In this document: piece by piece, positions 35,546 to 44,439 of the stretch
Layout of the letters: each line of letters starts with the position of its first letter
Numbering within the stretch: the stretch's first letter is position 1
NCBI RefSeq assembly: GCF_019722725.1
Contig: NZ_CP077941.1
Coordinates: forward strand, 3,100,001-3,164,000
Direction of reading: 5' to 3'
Length of the DNA stretch: 64,000 bases
From: Vreelandella profundi
Lineage (GTDB): Bacteria; Pseudomonadota; Gammaproteobacteria; Pseudomonadales; Halomonadaceae
Notes under the pieces: generated by a model
Databases searched by the model: none
The model's input: the letters and a program-made list of their open reading frames with translations, nothing else
Told to the model about the DNA's origin: nothing
Made by a program: the position numbers and the translations under genes

Positions 35546-36169
35546 ATGTCTACACAAGATCGCACCCCGCATTTGCCACGTCGCAAGCGTAGTGGTCGCC
35601 TTACCTTAGCGATGATGGGTGCCAGCGCGTTTGGTCTCACCGCCTGTGGTCAGCCGCCTCAAGAAGAACAAATCACTGAGGTCGACTTCGATGAGCCGAA
35701 AAGCTTCCAGAGCGTCGAGGAGTGCGTTGCAGAGAATGTTTATACGCGCAGTGCCTGCGAAGATTCCTACAAGGCTTCCTTAGAAGCGGTGCCGCGCTAT
35801 AACACGCTTGAAGAATGTGAAGCGGAAAACGGCGAAGGCGCTTGTGCTGCCCCCACTGAAGAACAGTCCCAAGCCGCCACGGGCAGCACGGGCGGCAGCT
35901 GGTTTATGCCCGCCATGATGGGTTATATGGTTGGCAGCATGATGTCCAACACCAGCCGTGGCCGCTCCTTTGAGCGGGTTTACCAAGAGCCGGTATACCG
36001 CAACCGCCAGAACCAGGGCAACTGGAACACCGCTTCTAACCAGGCCACGCAGCGCGTATCTCAGCGCAACGAGTCAATGCGTAGCTCGGTGGCCCAGAAC
36101 CGCCGAGCCGCATCTCAGCGCAGTGGCTTTGGCTCGCGCTCTTCGGCGCGGGGTGGCTGGGGCTCCTAG
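35546..36169 (+). CDS. yjfM: DUF1190 family lipoprotein-like protein (YjfM/YgiB-like)
   Basis: This 207-residue protein has a twin-basic N-terminus, a hydrophobic stretch and a possible lipobox LTAC (Cys at 34). The DUF1190 core contains two cysteine-bearing repeats (FQSVEECVAENVYTRSACED and YNTLEECEAENGEGACA). A Gly/Met-rich hydrophobic segment (WFMPAMMGYMVGSMM) and a long Ser/Arg/Gln-rich tail follow. It corresponds to YjfM next to YjfC, or YgiB next to YgiC, in E. coli. Confidence 0.88.
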   Translation: MSTQDRTPHLPRRKRSGRLTLAMMGASAFGLTACGQPPQEEQITEVDFDEPKSFQSVEECVAENVYTRSACEDSYKASLEAVPRYNTLEECEAENGEGACAAPTEEQSQAATGSTGGSWFMPAMMGYMVGSMMSNTSRGRSFERVYQEPVYRNRQNQGNWNTASNQATQRVSQRNESMRSSVAQNRRAASQRSGFGSRSSARGGWGS

Positions 36170-36187
36170 CCATCAGCGGATACGACT

Positions 36188-37354
36188 ATGCTACGAATTG
36201 ATATCCCTGAACGCAAAGAATGGAAAGCCCTGGCCCAAGAGCTGGGGTTTCATTTCCATACGATTGATGGGGAGCCCTACTGGAAAGAAGACGCCTACTA
36301 TCAATTCACCATGGAACAGGTGGAAAGAGATATAGAGGCGCCTACTGAAGCGCTGCATGAGATGTGCATGGAGCTGGTCGATAAAGTCTGCCACTCCAAT
36401 GCCCTCATGCAGCGTTTGGCGCTGCCTGAACACATGTGGGACAGCATCCATAACTCATGGAAATCCGGCCAGCCGCATCTGTATGGGCGGATGGACTTTG
36501 CCTACTCCGGCGACGGCCCGGCCAAGCTGCTGGAACTCAATTACGACACGCCCACCTCGCTTTACGAAGCCGGCTTTTTTCAGTGGGTGTGGCTTGAGCA
36601 GGCGATTGCTCAAGGCATCCTGCCGCGCCACGCGGATCAGTACAACTCGATTCAAGAACGGCTGATCAATGCCATGGCACATCTTGGCGATCGCCTTGAA
36701 GCGCGCACGCTGTATTTTTCCTGCATCAAAGATAACGCCGAAGAGCGTGCCACCGTGCACTATTTACAGGATGTGGCCGTACAGGCGGGCCTGAACGCAC
36801 CGTTTATCTTCACCGAAGATATCGGCCTACAGGCCGGTGCCGAGCACTTTGTTGATTTAGATGACCAGCCTATCCACGCGCTCTTCAAACTCTACCCGTG
36901 GGAAGAGATGGCCGATGATGCCTTTGGCGAGGCAATTCCGCAGTTGAACACACACTGGTTTGAGCCTCCCTGGAAAGCCATCCTTTCTAACAAAGGAATT
37001 TTGCCGCTTTTATGGGAGCATTTTGAAGGCCATCCCAACCTGCTACCGGCGTTTTTCGAGAATGCCAGCAGCCCACCGCTGCCAGCGGGCTGGGTGCGCA
37101 AGCCGTTTTTCTCCCGTGAAGGCAGTAACGTGGAACTAATTACCCCAGCCGGCCAGCGTGAAGCCGTGGGCGGCCCGTATACCGACAGCCCTTGGATTCG
37201 CCAGGCGTACCATCCGATGCCTCGCTTTGGTGACAACCACGCGTTAATTGGCAGCTGGGTCGTCGGCGATCGCGCCTGCGGCATGGGGATACGCGAAGAC
37301 GTAGGGCGCATCACCAAAGACTCCTCCTGCTTTGTGCCCCACGCGATCGTTTAG
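36188..37354 (+). CDS. yjfC: Glutathionylspermidine synthase-family ATP-grasp protein (YjfC/YgiC-like)
   Basis: The 388-residue protein matches YjfC (387 residues) and the synthetase domain of glutathionylspermidine synthase. Typical parts are GRMDFAYSGDGPAKLLELNYDTPTS near residue 100 (here PAKLLELNYDTP), HALFKLYPWEEM, and the ATP-grasp end FFSREGSNVEL and GSWVVGDRACGMGIRED. Whether it makes a glutathione-polyamine amide is not established; the amidase domain of GspSA is absent. It is the last gene of the six-gene yjf-like set. Confidence 0.9.
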   Translation: MLRIDIPERKEWKALAQELGFHFHTIDGEPYWKEDAYYQFTMEQVERDIEAPTEALHEMCMELVDKVCHSNALMQRLALPEHMWDSIHNSWKSGQPHLYGRMDFAYSGDGPAKLLELNYDTPTSLYEAGFFQWVWLEQAIAQGILPRHADQYNSIQERLINAMAHLGDRLEARTLYFSCIKDNAEERATVHYLQDVAVQAGLNAPFIFTEDIGLQAGAEHFVDLDDQPIHALFKLYPWEEMADDAFGEAIPQLNTHWFEPPWKAILSNKGILPLLWEHFEGHPNLLPAFFENASSPPLPAGWVRKPFFSREGSNVELITPAGQREAVGGPYTDSPWIRQAYHPMPRFGDNHALIGSWVVGDRACGMGIREDVGRITKDSSCFVPHAIV

Positions 37355-37362
37355 CCTATTTA

Positions 37363-38568
37363 CTAAGCGCCCATCAGCCATAAGCAGCTAATCACATCGC
37401 CTTCGACTATTTCGCTATGCGCGGGAATCACCGCAAACGCATCGGCATTGATGCACGACGAGAGCACGCCTGAGTTCTGATCATCAAAGGCCGTTGCCGT
37501 CACTCCGTGGGGCGTAAACTGCAGCGTGACGCGCATGTAGTGCTCGCGCGGGCCGGTTGAGGTAGCAAAGTTAGCGCTGGCGGTGATGGTAGGCAGCTGG
37601 CTTAGCGCCGGACAGCCCAGCAGTGTGCCTAGCAACGGGCGTAGAAACAGCCAAGCCCCCACAAATCCCGACACCGGATTGCCCGGCAGGCCAACAAAGC
37701 GTGCCTGGCTGCCATCACGGCGAGGCAAGCGGCCTAGCGCTAAGGGCTTGCCTGGGCGTATCGCCAGCTTCCACATATCGAGTTGACCAATCGCCTCCAG
37801 CGCAGCCTTTACGTGGTCTTCTTCGCCAACGCTCACGCCGCCAGTGGTGACCACAAGATCTGCCTCAGCGGCTTCGGTTAACAGCGCCACGGTGCGGGCA
37901 TAGTTATCCGGCACGCTGATCGTACTCACCACCTCAGCACCAAAGTTCTCTAACAGGCGCTTCAGCATGGGCCGATTAGAGTTATAGAGCTGCCCCGGTT
38001 TCAGCGGCGTGCCGGGGTCGATAATTTCATCACCGGTCGACAGCAAGGCCACCCGAGGGCGGCGCCGTACGCTGACCTGCGTAATGCCCTGCCCTGCCAA
38101 ATGGCCGAGCACGGCGGCTTCCAGCCGCTCTCCGGCATTGAGCAATACACTGCCTTGGCGCACATCACGCCCTTGAAGGCGAACGTTGTCACCGCTGGGA
38201 ATATCGGCCGGCATCAGTGCGCGCTCACCATCAACCTCTACCCGCTCTTGCATCACCACGCAGTCAGCGTCGGGAGGAATCTCGCCGCCGGTAAAAATAC
38301 GCGCGCAGCTACCCGGCGTAAGCGTTTGAGCCGGGGTGCCGGCGGCAATACGCTGGCTAACGGGCAGCCACTTTCCGGCATCGGCGGCACGCAGTGCATA
38401 ACCATCCATCGCGCTGTTATCAAACGGCGGCACGTCTAACTGCGCGATGACTTCCTCAGCCAGCACTCGACCGGCGGCGGCTTCCAGCGCGACACTCTCG
38501 ATCGCGATGGGCCGCACGTCGGCGAGTAGTGCGGTAAGCGCGGCGTCTATCGGCTGCAAATCAGCCAT
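37363..38568 (-). CDS. moeA: Molybdopterin molybdenumtransferase MoeA (first copy)
   Basis: MoeA inserts molybdate into adenylated molybdopterin. The 401-residue protein has the usual parts: the N-terminal VPPFDNSAMDGYALR, the domain III GDEI and TTGGVSVGEEDHVK, and the substrate loop GLPGNPVSGFV. I start it at 38568, where homology begins; the frame runs to 38649 but that part lies in moaB. It overlaps moaB by 8 bp. A second, distinct moeA is at 49820. Confidence 0.95.
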   Translation of the reverse strand: MADLQPIDAALTALLADVRPIAIESVALEAAAGRVLAEEVIAQLDVPPFDNSAMDGYALRAADAGKWLPVSQRIAAGTPAQTLTPGSCARIFTGGEIPPDADCVVMQERVEVDGERALMPADIPSGDNVRLQGRDVRQGSVLLNAGERLEAAVLGHLAGQGITQVSVRRRPRVALLSTGDEIIDPGTPLKPGQLYNSNRPMLKRLLENFGAEVVSTISVPDNYARTVALLTEAAEADLVVTTGGVSVGEEDHVKAALEAIGQLDMWKLAIRPGKPLALGRLPRRDGSQARFVGLPGNPVSGFVGAWLFLRPLLGTLLGCPALSQLPTITASANFATSTGPREHYMRVTLQFTPHGVTATAFDDQNSGVLSSCINADAFAVIPAHSEIVEGDVISCLWLMGA

Positions 38569-39079
38569 GTTGACCTCGACCTGGAATGACGAGGTTGGCG
38601 AAGTTGCAGGGCTTGTGTCGGCTATCCAGCTGTTCAGCCAGAATGCCATCCCAGCCGGTGCGGCAGGCGCCGGTCGAGCCGGGTAAACAAAATACCACCG
38701 TCGCGTTTGCCAGGCCGCCTAAGCAGCGGCTTTGGATGGTGGAGCTGCCAATTTCATCACCACTGAGCTGACGAAAGCGCTCGCCAAAGCCTTCAATGCG
38801 CTTGTCTAACAATACTGAGATGGCTTCCGGGGTTGAATCACGGCCGGTAAAGCCGGTGCCGCCGGTAGTGATCACCACCTGCACGTTGGCACTGGCGATC
38901 CACTCTGCGACCACCGCACGAATACGGTAAACGTCGTCTGGCACAATGCGCTTTTCCGCCAGGGTATGCCCTGCGCTAGTGAGGCGTTCAACAAGCGATT
39001 GGCCGCTGCGATCCGTCTCTTCCGTTCGGGTATCCGAGACGGTGAGTACTGCTATGTTTAAAGGCACCATGGATTCCAT
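38561..39079 (-). CDS. moaB: Molybdenum cofactor biosynthesis protein B
   Basis: This 172-residue MoaB/MogA-fold protein has the adenylylation-site motifs TTGGTGFTGRDSTPEA and GDEIGSSTIQSR, and ends with CLPGSTGACRTGWD. MoaB or Mog-type proteins adenylate molybdopterin before metal insertion. AGGAG 7 bp before the ATG at 39079 fixes the start; ATG at 39070 is an alternative three codons on. It sits between the DUF1244 gene (4 bp gap) and moeA (8 bp overlap). Confidence 0.93.
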   Translation of the reverse strand: MESMVPLNIAVLTVSDTRTEETDRSGQSLVERLTSAGHTLAEKRIVPDDVYRIRAVVAEWIASANVQVVITTGGTGFTGRDSTPEAISVLLDKRIEGFGERFRQLSGDEIGSSTIQSRCLGGLANATVVFCLPGSTGACRTGWDGILAEQLDSRHKPCNFANLVIPGRGQHG

Positions 39080-39083
39080 TCGC

Positions 39084-39410
39084 CTACTCCTGGCTATTTT
39101 TCTTGGCTTGACGCGCATCAAGCGCGGCCAGCTGTTCAGGCGTTGCCTTTGCCTGGTGGTGATCTTTCCACTCGCTGTAGGGCATGCCGTAGACGTACTC
39201 GCGCGCGGCCTCCAACTCAAGCGATTCGCCGCGCTCGTCGGCGGCGCTAACCATCCACTTGGAAAGACAGTTACGGCAGAAGTCCGCCAGAATCATCAGG
39301 TCGATGTTCTGCACATCCTTGTTGTCGTCCAGGTGGCGCAGCAGGCGGCGAAAGGCGGCTGCTTCAAGTTCGGTACGGGTGGCCTGATCCAATTCATTAA
39401 ACGCTGACAT
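39084..39410 (-). CDS. DUF1244 family protein
   Basis: The 108-residue protein has the DUF1244 signature DLMILADFCRNCLSKW followed by EYVYGMPYSEWK. It is helical and cytoplasmic, with a conserved Cys pair in FCRNC. I start it at 39410, preceded by AGAGGAAC; the frame to 39632 overlaps the fdhC gene in another frame. Its co-location with moaB and moeA is seen here; its function is unknown. Confidence 0.88.
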   Translation of the reverse strand: MSAFNELDQATRTELEAAAFRRLLRHLDDNKDVQNIDLMILADFCRNCLSKWMVSAADERGESLELEAAREYVYGMPYSEWKDHHQAKATPEQLAALDARQAKKNSQE

Positions 39411-39455
39411 TGCCGTTCCTCTCGTTAAAAGTGGCGTAAGGTGCAGCATAACAAA

Positions 39456-39479
39456 AGACACCGCCCAATGGCGGTGTCT
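39456..39479 (-). terminator. Intrinsic terminator of the formate dehydrogenase operon
   Basis: AGACACCGCC (39456-39465) and GGCGGTGTCT (39470-39479) pair perfectly over 10 bp with a 4-base loop. On the minus strand the stem is followed by TTTGTT. It lies 20 bp after the fdhC stop. Confidence 0.88.
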
Positions 39480-39498
39480 CAGATACTGCGCATGCTTC

Positions 39499-40602
39499 TC
39501 AGCTGGTTCGCGTTGCCGAGGGTTCGCCGCTGCCGCCCGATGACTTAAGCGCCGCAACCTCTTCTTCTGAAACCGTCTGATCCTTGACCTCTTCGTACCA
39601 CAGGTTGTGGTGCTCCTTGGCCCAGGTTTCATCCACGTAGCCCGTGGTCATGCCTTCTAACGCGCCTTCCGTACCCAGCGTGCCGATATAGATATGCCCC
39701 AGAGAAACCGCCGTTAGCCCCAGCGCGCCCACTGCGTGGATAATGTTCGCCCACTGCATGGTATCGCGCCCCTGATTGAAGTTGGGGAAATCGAGCACAA
39801 AGCCACTGGCAATCACCAGCAGTCCGACACTGGCTAATATCCAGTACCAGGCTTTTTCACCCCCGTTGGCAAACCCGGCATCGACGTGTTGTTTACCTAC
39901 CATACCGCCGCCCTTTTTGAGCCATTCCCAGTCGTGCTTTTTGGGAATGTTCTCTTTAATCAGACTGACCAGCAGTATCACCAGCAGGATACCAAAGATG
40001 GGCCCCAGGTAGTTGTGCAGCACTTTCGTGGCCGCAATCATCCAGGCCCACACCCCATCGCCAAACAGCGGACGAATCACAAACTTGCCAAACAGCAGTG
40101 TCATTCCCGTCAGCGCCAGAACAATAAATAGCGTGGCTACTGTCCAGTGCAGCGCGCGCTTCATCAGCGTCCAGCGCAATAGCAGGCGACCGGTACGCGG
40201 TGCCTCAAGCTCCTTACGTCCGACAATGAAGTAGAACAGCGCGATCAGCGCCGCCATGCCAAACACGGCAATCAAACCAAACGGCGACACCCAGCGGTTA
40301 CGGATCTGCCGCCAGGTTTCACCGCTTGCATTGATCAAGCTGTAGTTGCTGTCAAAACGTGAGTCGCGGTAGTTAGGCCCGGTCTCGCCGCTGCGCACCT
40401 GGCGCCACTGATCGGCGGTAATGCCCGGGGCGGCGGTGCTCATTTCACGGTCAGGGTCCGCCTGTGCTACCGCTACCTGCGTAAAACCAAGGCTAAGCAA
40501 CAGTGCAAGCGCCACCAGCATAAAGCGCCACATGCCCAGGGCAACAAGCCCGTTATCTGAGCGCGACACCCCGCCGGGCGCCTGTGCAGTCAACTGGTTC
40601 AT
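39499..40602 (-). CDS. fdhC: Formate dehydrogenase gamma subunit (membrane cytochrome b)
   Basis: This membrane subunit passes electrons from the periplasmic FdhAB to the quinone pool. The 367-residue protein is much longer than E. coli FdnI (217) because of a periplasmic N-terminal region of about 80 residues between two hydrophobic segments. The cytochrome core has candidate haem ligands in RALHWTVA, KVLHNYLGP, IIHAVGA and LGHIYIG. AGGAGACGTGTC precedes the ATG. It follows fdhB by 11 bp and ends at a strong terminator. Confidence 0.93.
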   Translation of the reverse strand: MNQLTAQAPGGVSRSDNGLVALGMWRFMLVALALLLSLGFTQVAVAQADPDREMSTAAPGITADQWRQVRSGETGPNYRDSRFDSNYSLINASGETWRQIRNRWVSPFGLIAVFGMAALIALFYFIVGRKELEAPRTGRLLLRWTLMKRALHWTVATLFIVLALTGMTLLFGKFVIRPLFGDGVWAWMIAATKVLHNYLGPIFGILLVILLVSLIKENIPKKHDWEWLKKGGGMVGKQHVDAGFANGGEKAWYWILASVGLLVIASGFVLDFPNFNQGRDTMQWANIIHAVGALGLTAVSLGHIYIGTLGTEGALEGMTTGYVDETWAKEHHNLWYEEVKDQTVSEEEVAALKSSGGSGEPSATRTS

Positions 40603-40613
40603 GACACGTCTCC

Positions 40614-41228
40614 TTACCCTTTACGGGCAGCATCATAGGCCAGGTTGTCGGCACTGGCCTGGGGGTTGTTAGACCAGGCACCGTCTTTGTGGCCGCGCTG
40701 CACCACACGCTGGCGGAAGATATCAGCGACGTCTTGTGCATCACCGGCCAGCAGCGCTTTGGTGGAACACATTTCCGCACATAGCGGCAGCTTACCTTCC
40801 GCGATGCGGTTAGAGCCGTACTTCTCGTACTCTTCTTCTTTGCTATCGGCAGGGCCGCCGGCGCAGAAGGTGCACTTGTCCATCTTACCGCGCTCGCCAA
40901 AGGCATCCTGCTGAGGAAACTGCGGCGCGCCAAACGGGCAGGCGTATAGGCAGTAGCCGCAGCCAATGCACAGATCTTTGTCGTGCAGCACGATGCCGTC
41001 ATCGGTTTTATAGAAGCAGTCGGTAGGGCAAACGGCCATGCAGGGTGCATCGTCACAGTGCATGCAGGCGACAGAGATCGACATTTCGTTCGCTTCGCCG
41101 TCATTGAGCGTGACCACACGGCGGCGCTGAATGCCCCACTCAACATCGTTGGCATTCTTACAGGCGGTGACGCAGCCGTTGCATTCAATGCAGCGCTCGG
41201 CGTCACACATAAATTTCATTTGAGCCAT
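40614..41228 (-). CDS. fdhB: Formate dehydrogenase iron-sulfur (beta) subunit
   Basis: The 204-residue protein carries four [4Fe-4S] clusters, read from CIECNGC...C, CMHCDDAPC...C, CIGCGYC...C and CTFC...CAEMC. It relays electrons from the catalytic subunit to the cytochrome. Unlike E. coli FdnH it has no C-terminal membrane anchor. It lies between fdhA (72 bp gap) and fdhC. Confidence 0.95.
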   Translation of the reverse strand: MAQMKFMCDAERCIECNGCVTACKNANDVEWGIQRRRVVTLNDGEANEMSISVACMHCDDAPCMAVCPTDCFYKTDDGIVLHDKDLCIGCGYCLYACPFGAPQFPQQDAFGERGKMDKCTFCAGGPADSKEEEYEKYGSNRIAEGKLPLCAEMCSTKALLAGDAQDVADIFRQRVVQRGHKDGAWSNNPQASADNLAYDAARKG

Positions 41229-41300
41229 GTTGTTCTCCTAATGCCGGGGCGAGATTCCTCGCGCCCCGGCATGCTGTCAGGTCGGGGCTTGTTTTCTAGA

Positions 41301-44153
41301 TCAGGCGCGCTCAATGCGGCAAATGGTGCACTTGGTCTCTTGCATCAGCGTTACCGGGTCGTAACCGTAGGTGGTGGCAGTATTAGCCGCCTCGCCAATG
41401 ATGTAGGGATCAGATCCATCCGGATAACGATCGCGCAGGCTTTCACCTTGGAACATGCCGCCAAAGTGGAACGGAATAAACGCAACGTTACGGTCAACGC
41501 GAGGAGTGACCAGCGCTTTGACTTTTATCCGCCCTCCTTCAGCCCCTTCGACCCAAACGTCATCGCCATCTTTAACGCTAAGGTCATTGGCATTCGCCGG
41601 GTTGATTTCGACGAACATCTCCTGCTGCAGCTCGGCAAGCCACGACATGGAACGCGTTTCATCGCCGCCACCCTCGTATTCCACCAGCCGTCCGGAGGTG
41701 AGAATAATGGGATATTCGCTGGCGTTGTCGCGATCCTGGATCGTTTTGTACAGGGTCGGCAAGCGCATGATCGAGTCAAAATCGTCCCACGTAGGGAAAC
41801 GATCAACCAAATCACGCCGCGTGGTGTACAACGGTTCGCGATGCTTCGGCACCTGGTCAGGGAAAGTCCAGACCACGGCGCGCGCCTTGGCATTGCCGTA
41901 CGGCGCGCAGCCATGCTCAATGACCACACGCTGAATACCGCCGGAAAGATCGGTTTTCCAGTTCTTGCCTTCCGCCGCCAGTTTTTCGTCGGCGGTCAGG
42001 TCATCCCACCAGCCCAAATCTTTAAGCAGCTGGTCGTTGAACTCAGGGTAGCCATCGTCGATATCGCCACCCACCGGCGCCGAGCCTTCGGCCAGAAGAT
42101 TCACGCCGTCACGCTCAATACCAAAACGCGCTCGGAAACCCATGCCGCCTTCCATCACCGGTATGCTGGTGTCGTAAAGGTTGGGCGAACCGGGATGACC
42201 GAATTCCGGCGTGCCCCAGCAAGGCCACGGCAGTCCGTAATACTCGCCATCGATCGGGCCACCCTGCGCGCGCAGATTCTCAAAGCTAAAGGTGTGCCAG
42301 TTTTTCTGGTGCTCTTTGAGACGCTCAGGGCTTTGGCCTGTGTAGCCTACCGTCCACATACCGCGGTTAATTTCACGCAGGATATCGTCGATCAGCGGCT
42401 CGTCGCCGTTCATCTGGTAGTTTTTTACCAGCTCGTTGCCAATTCCCAGTTTGCGGGCAAATAAGTACATGATTTCGTGATCGGGCTTGGATTCAAACAG
42501 CGGTTCGATCACGCGGTCACGCCACTGAATAGAGCGGTTCGTGGCGGTAACGCTGCCGGTCGTTTCAAACTGACTGGCGGCAGGCAGCAGATAAACGCCG
42601 TCGCTGCGATCATGCATTACCGATGCCACGGTGGGATAAGGGTCAACAATGACCATCATTTCCAGCTTGCGCATCGCCTGCTGCATTTCGACGCCGCGTG
42701 TTTGAGAGTTTACCGCGTGCCCCCAATAGAACATCGCTTTCAATGCAGTACGCTGAGAGATGTTTTCATCGTCTTCAAGCACACCGTCGACCCAGCGCGA
42801 GACGGTGATGCCGCTGGTGTACATCGGCTGGCCATCGGCATATTCGCTGTCGTCAAAGCGACCTTTGATCCACTCGTAGTCGAGATCCCATACCTTCGCC
42901 CAGTGCTGCCACGCCCCTTCCGCCAAGCCGTAGTAGCCCGGCAGCGAGTCAGAGCCTAAGCCCAGGTCGGTCGCGCCCTGCACATTATCGTGGCCGCGCA
43001 GAATATTGGCGCCGCCGCCTGACACACCTATATTGCCGAGCGCCAGCTCTAAAATGCAGTAAGCGCGGGTATTGTTGTTGCCAGTGGTGTGCTGCGTGCC
43101 GCCCATACACCACACGACGCAGCCAGGACGGTTGTCAGACAGCCGCTTGGCCACGTCAAACATGTCGGCTTCGGAAACACCCGTCACGTCTTCAACCACG
43201 TTGGGTGGGAAGTTGGCGACTTCGGCGCGCACTTCATCCATGCCGTAAACGCGCTGGTTGATGTACTCGTTATCTTCCCAGCCGTTGTCGAAAATGTGCC
43301 ACAGCAGGCCCCAGATATAGGCCACATCTGACCCCGGACGCAGGCGCACGTACTTGTTGGCTTTAGCCGCCGTGCGGGTAAAGCGCGGGTCTGCCACGAT
43401 GATGTCGCAGTTGTTGCGCTCTTTCGCGATCAGGATGTGCTGCATCGCTACCGGATGAGCTTCGCTAGGGTTCGAGCCTATAAACAGCATCGACTTGCTG
43501 TTGTGCATGTCGTTGAGCGAATTGGTCATCGCTCCGTAGCCCCAGGTATTCGCCACGCCCGCCACGGTGGTGGAGTGACAGATACGCGCCTGGTGATCGG
43601 TGTTGTTGGTGCCCCACAGCGAGGCAAGCTTACGCATCAGGTAGGCTTGTTCATTACTAAACTTGGCCGATCCCAGCCAGTAAACGCTGTCAGGGCCATG
43701 CGCTTCGCGTAGCTCAAGCAGCTTGTCGCCAATTTCGTCAATGGCGTCGTCCCAGCTCATGCGCTCCCACTCGCCCGCCACTAGCTTCATGGGATACTTG
43801 AGGCGCCGCGTGGAGTGGCCGTGTTGGCGCAGTGAGGCGCCTTTTGCACAGTGCGCCCCGCGGTTGATCGGATGATCGAATGCCGGCTCCTGTTTGGTCC
43901 AGATACCTTCCTGCACTTCCGCATAGACGCCACAGCCCACCGAACAGTGCGAGCAGATGGTGCGCTTTGTTTCTACGGGTGAGTCCAGCACGGGCGTTTT
44001 ATCAGCGGACTCGGCGCGGCGCATCATCGGCGCGCCCATAAAGCCAACCGCGGCCACGCCGCCCGTTGCAGCACCGCTGCGTTTAAGGAACTGACGGCGT
44101 GAAATACCCAGCCCGGGGGCTTTGGGGGCGTCTGTTTTGCGAGTTAAGCGCAT
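41301..44153 (-). CDS. fdhA: Formate dehydrogenase catalytic (alpha) subunit, Tat-exported molybdopterin enzyme
   Basis: The 950-residue enzyme oxidises formate to CO2 in the periplasm. A Tat signal SRRQFLKR lies at 18-25. One [4Fe-4S] cluster is bound by Cys67, Cys70, Cys74 and Cys102. The metal ligand is Cys192 in ARICHST, where E. coli FdnG has selenocysteine. The bis-MGD domains follow (FIGSNPSEAHP, VADPRFTRTA, CMGGTQHTTGNNN). The C-terminal domain has ILTSGRLVEYEGGGDETRS. Maturation needs the neighbouring TorD-like chaperone, FdhD and the Mo-cofactor genes. A 493-codon open frame on the other strand is a shadow of this gene. Confidence 0.97.
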   Translation of the reverse strand: MRLTRKTDAPKAPGLGISRRQFLKRSGAATGGVAAVGFMGAPMMRRAESADKTPVLDSPVETKRTICSHCSVGCGVYAEVQEGIWTKQEPAFDHPINRGAHCAKGASLRQHGHSTRRLKYPMKLVAGEWERMSWDDAIDEIGDKLLELREAHGPDSVYWLGSAKFSNEQAYLMRKLASLWGTNNTDHQARICHSTTVAGVANTWGYGAMTNSLNDMHNSKSMLFIGSNPSEAHPVAMQHILIAKERNNCDIIVADPRFTRTAAKANKYVRLRPGSDVAYIWGLLWHIFDNGWEDNEYINQRVYGMDEVRAEVANFPPNVVEDVTGVSEADMFDVAKRLSDNRPGCVVWCMGGTQHTTGNNNTRAYCILELALGNIGVSGGGANILRGHDNVQGATDLGLGSDSLPGYYGLAEGAWQHWAKVWDLDYEWIKGRFDDSEYADGQPMYTSGITVSRWVDGVLEDDENISQRTALKAMFYWGHAVNSQTRGVEMQQAMRKLEMMVIVDPYPTVASVMHDRSDGVYLLPAASQFETTGSVTATNRSIQWRDRVIEPLFESKPDHEIMYLFARKLGIGNELVKNYQMNGDEPLIDDILREINRGMWTVGYTGQSPERLKEHQKNWHTFSFENLRAQGGPIDGEYYGLPWPCWGTPEFGHPGSPNLYDTSIPVMEGGMGFRARFGIERDGVNLLAEGSAPVGGDIDDGYPEFNDQLLKDLGWWDDLTADEKLAAEGKNWKTDLSGGIQRVVIEHGCAPYGNAKARAVVWTFPDQVPKHREPLYTTRRDLVDRFPTWDDFDSIMRLPTLYKTIQDRDNASEYPIILTSGRLVEYEGGGDETRSMSWLAELQQEMFVEINPANANDLSVKDGDDVWVEGAEGGRIKVKALVTPRVDRNVAFIPFHFGGMFQGESLRDRYPDGSDPYIIGEAANTATTYGYDPVTLMQETKCTICRIERA

Positions 44154-44177
44154 GGCAAATCTCCTGGCATTCTGCCG

Positions 44178-44378
44178 TCAATCACGCAGCGAGGCGTAAT
44201 ACGCACGAACGTGGTCGGTCTCACGGTAGTTAACCGTTTGTTTTTCTTTTTCCGCCGGGGCGCTATCAGCCTGAGCTAAGGTGACATGACCGACGGCGGC
44301 CGCGGCACCAGCGGCGGCGGCTCCTAACCCAACCGTTTTCATAAACCGGCGGCGCTCAGAATTGTGGGGGGTGTGCAT
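44178..44378 (-). CDS. Small Tat-signal protein of the formate dehydrogenase cluster
   Basis: The 66-residue protein starts with a twin-arginine-type leader (SERRRFMKTVGLGAAAAGAAAA) and keeps only about 35 residues after it (NYRETDHVRAYYASLRD at the end). Such small Tat proteins are regularly found just before fdhA in non-selenium formate dehydrogenase operons; their role is unclear. I start it at 44378, preceded by GAGGAGAAACCC; the frame to 44489 overlaps the chaperone gene. It ends 24 bp before fdhA. Confidence 0.82.
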   Translation of the reverse strand: MHTPHNSERRRFMKTVGLGAAAAGAAAAVGHVTLAQADSAPAEKEKQTVNYRETDHVRAYYASLRD

Positions 44379-44439
44379 GGGTTTCTCCTCTCGCCTATGT
44401 TTTATGCTGGTTTTTTTATACGCGGCTATCGCCGACGGT

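Noticed and set aside
39084..39632. Longer 182-codon version of the DUF1244 gene
   Set aside because: The extra N-terminal 74 codons overlap fdhC and the terminator and are not protein-like; the start at 39410 has a good ribosome site.
40983..42959. Long open frames of 493 and 160 codons on the plus strand opposite fdhA/fdhB
   Set aside because: They lie antisense to well-conserved fdhA and fdhB, encode no recognisable motif, and are shadows of G/C-rich third positions.
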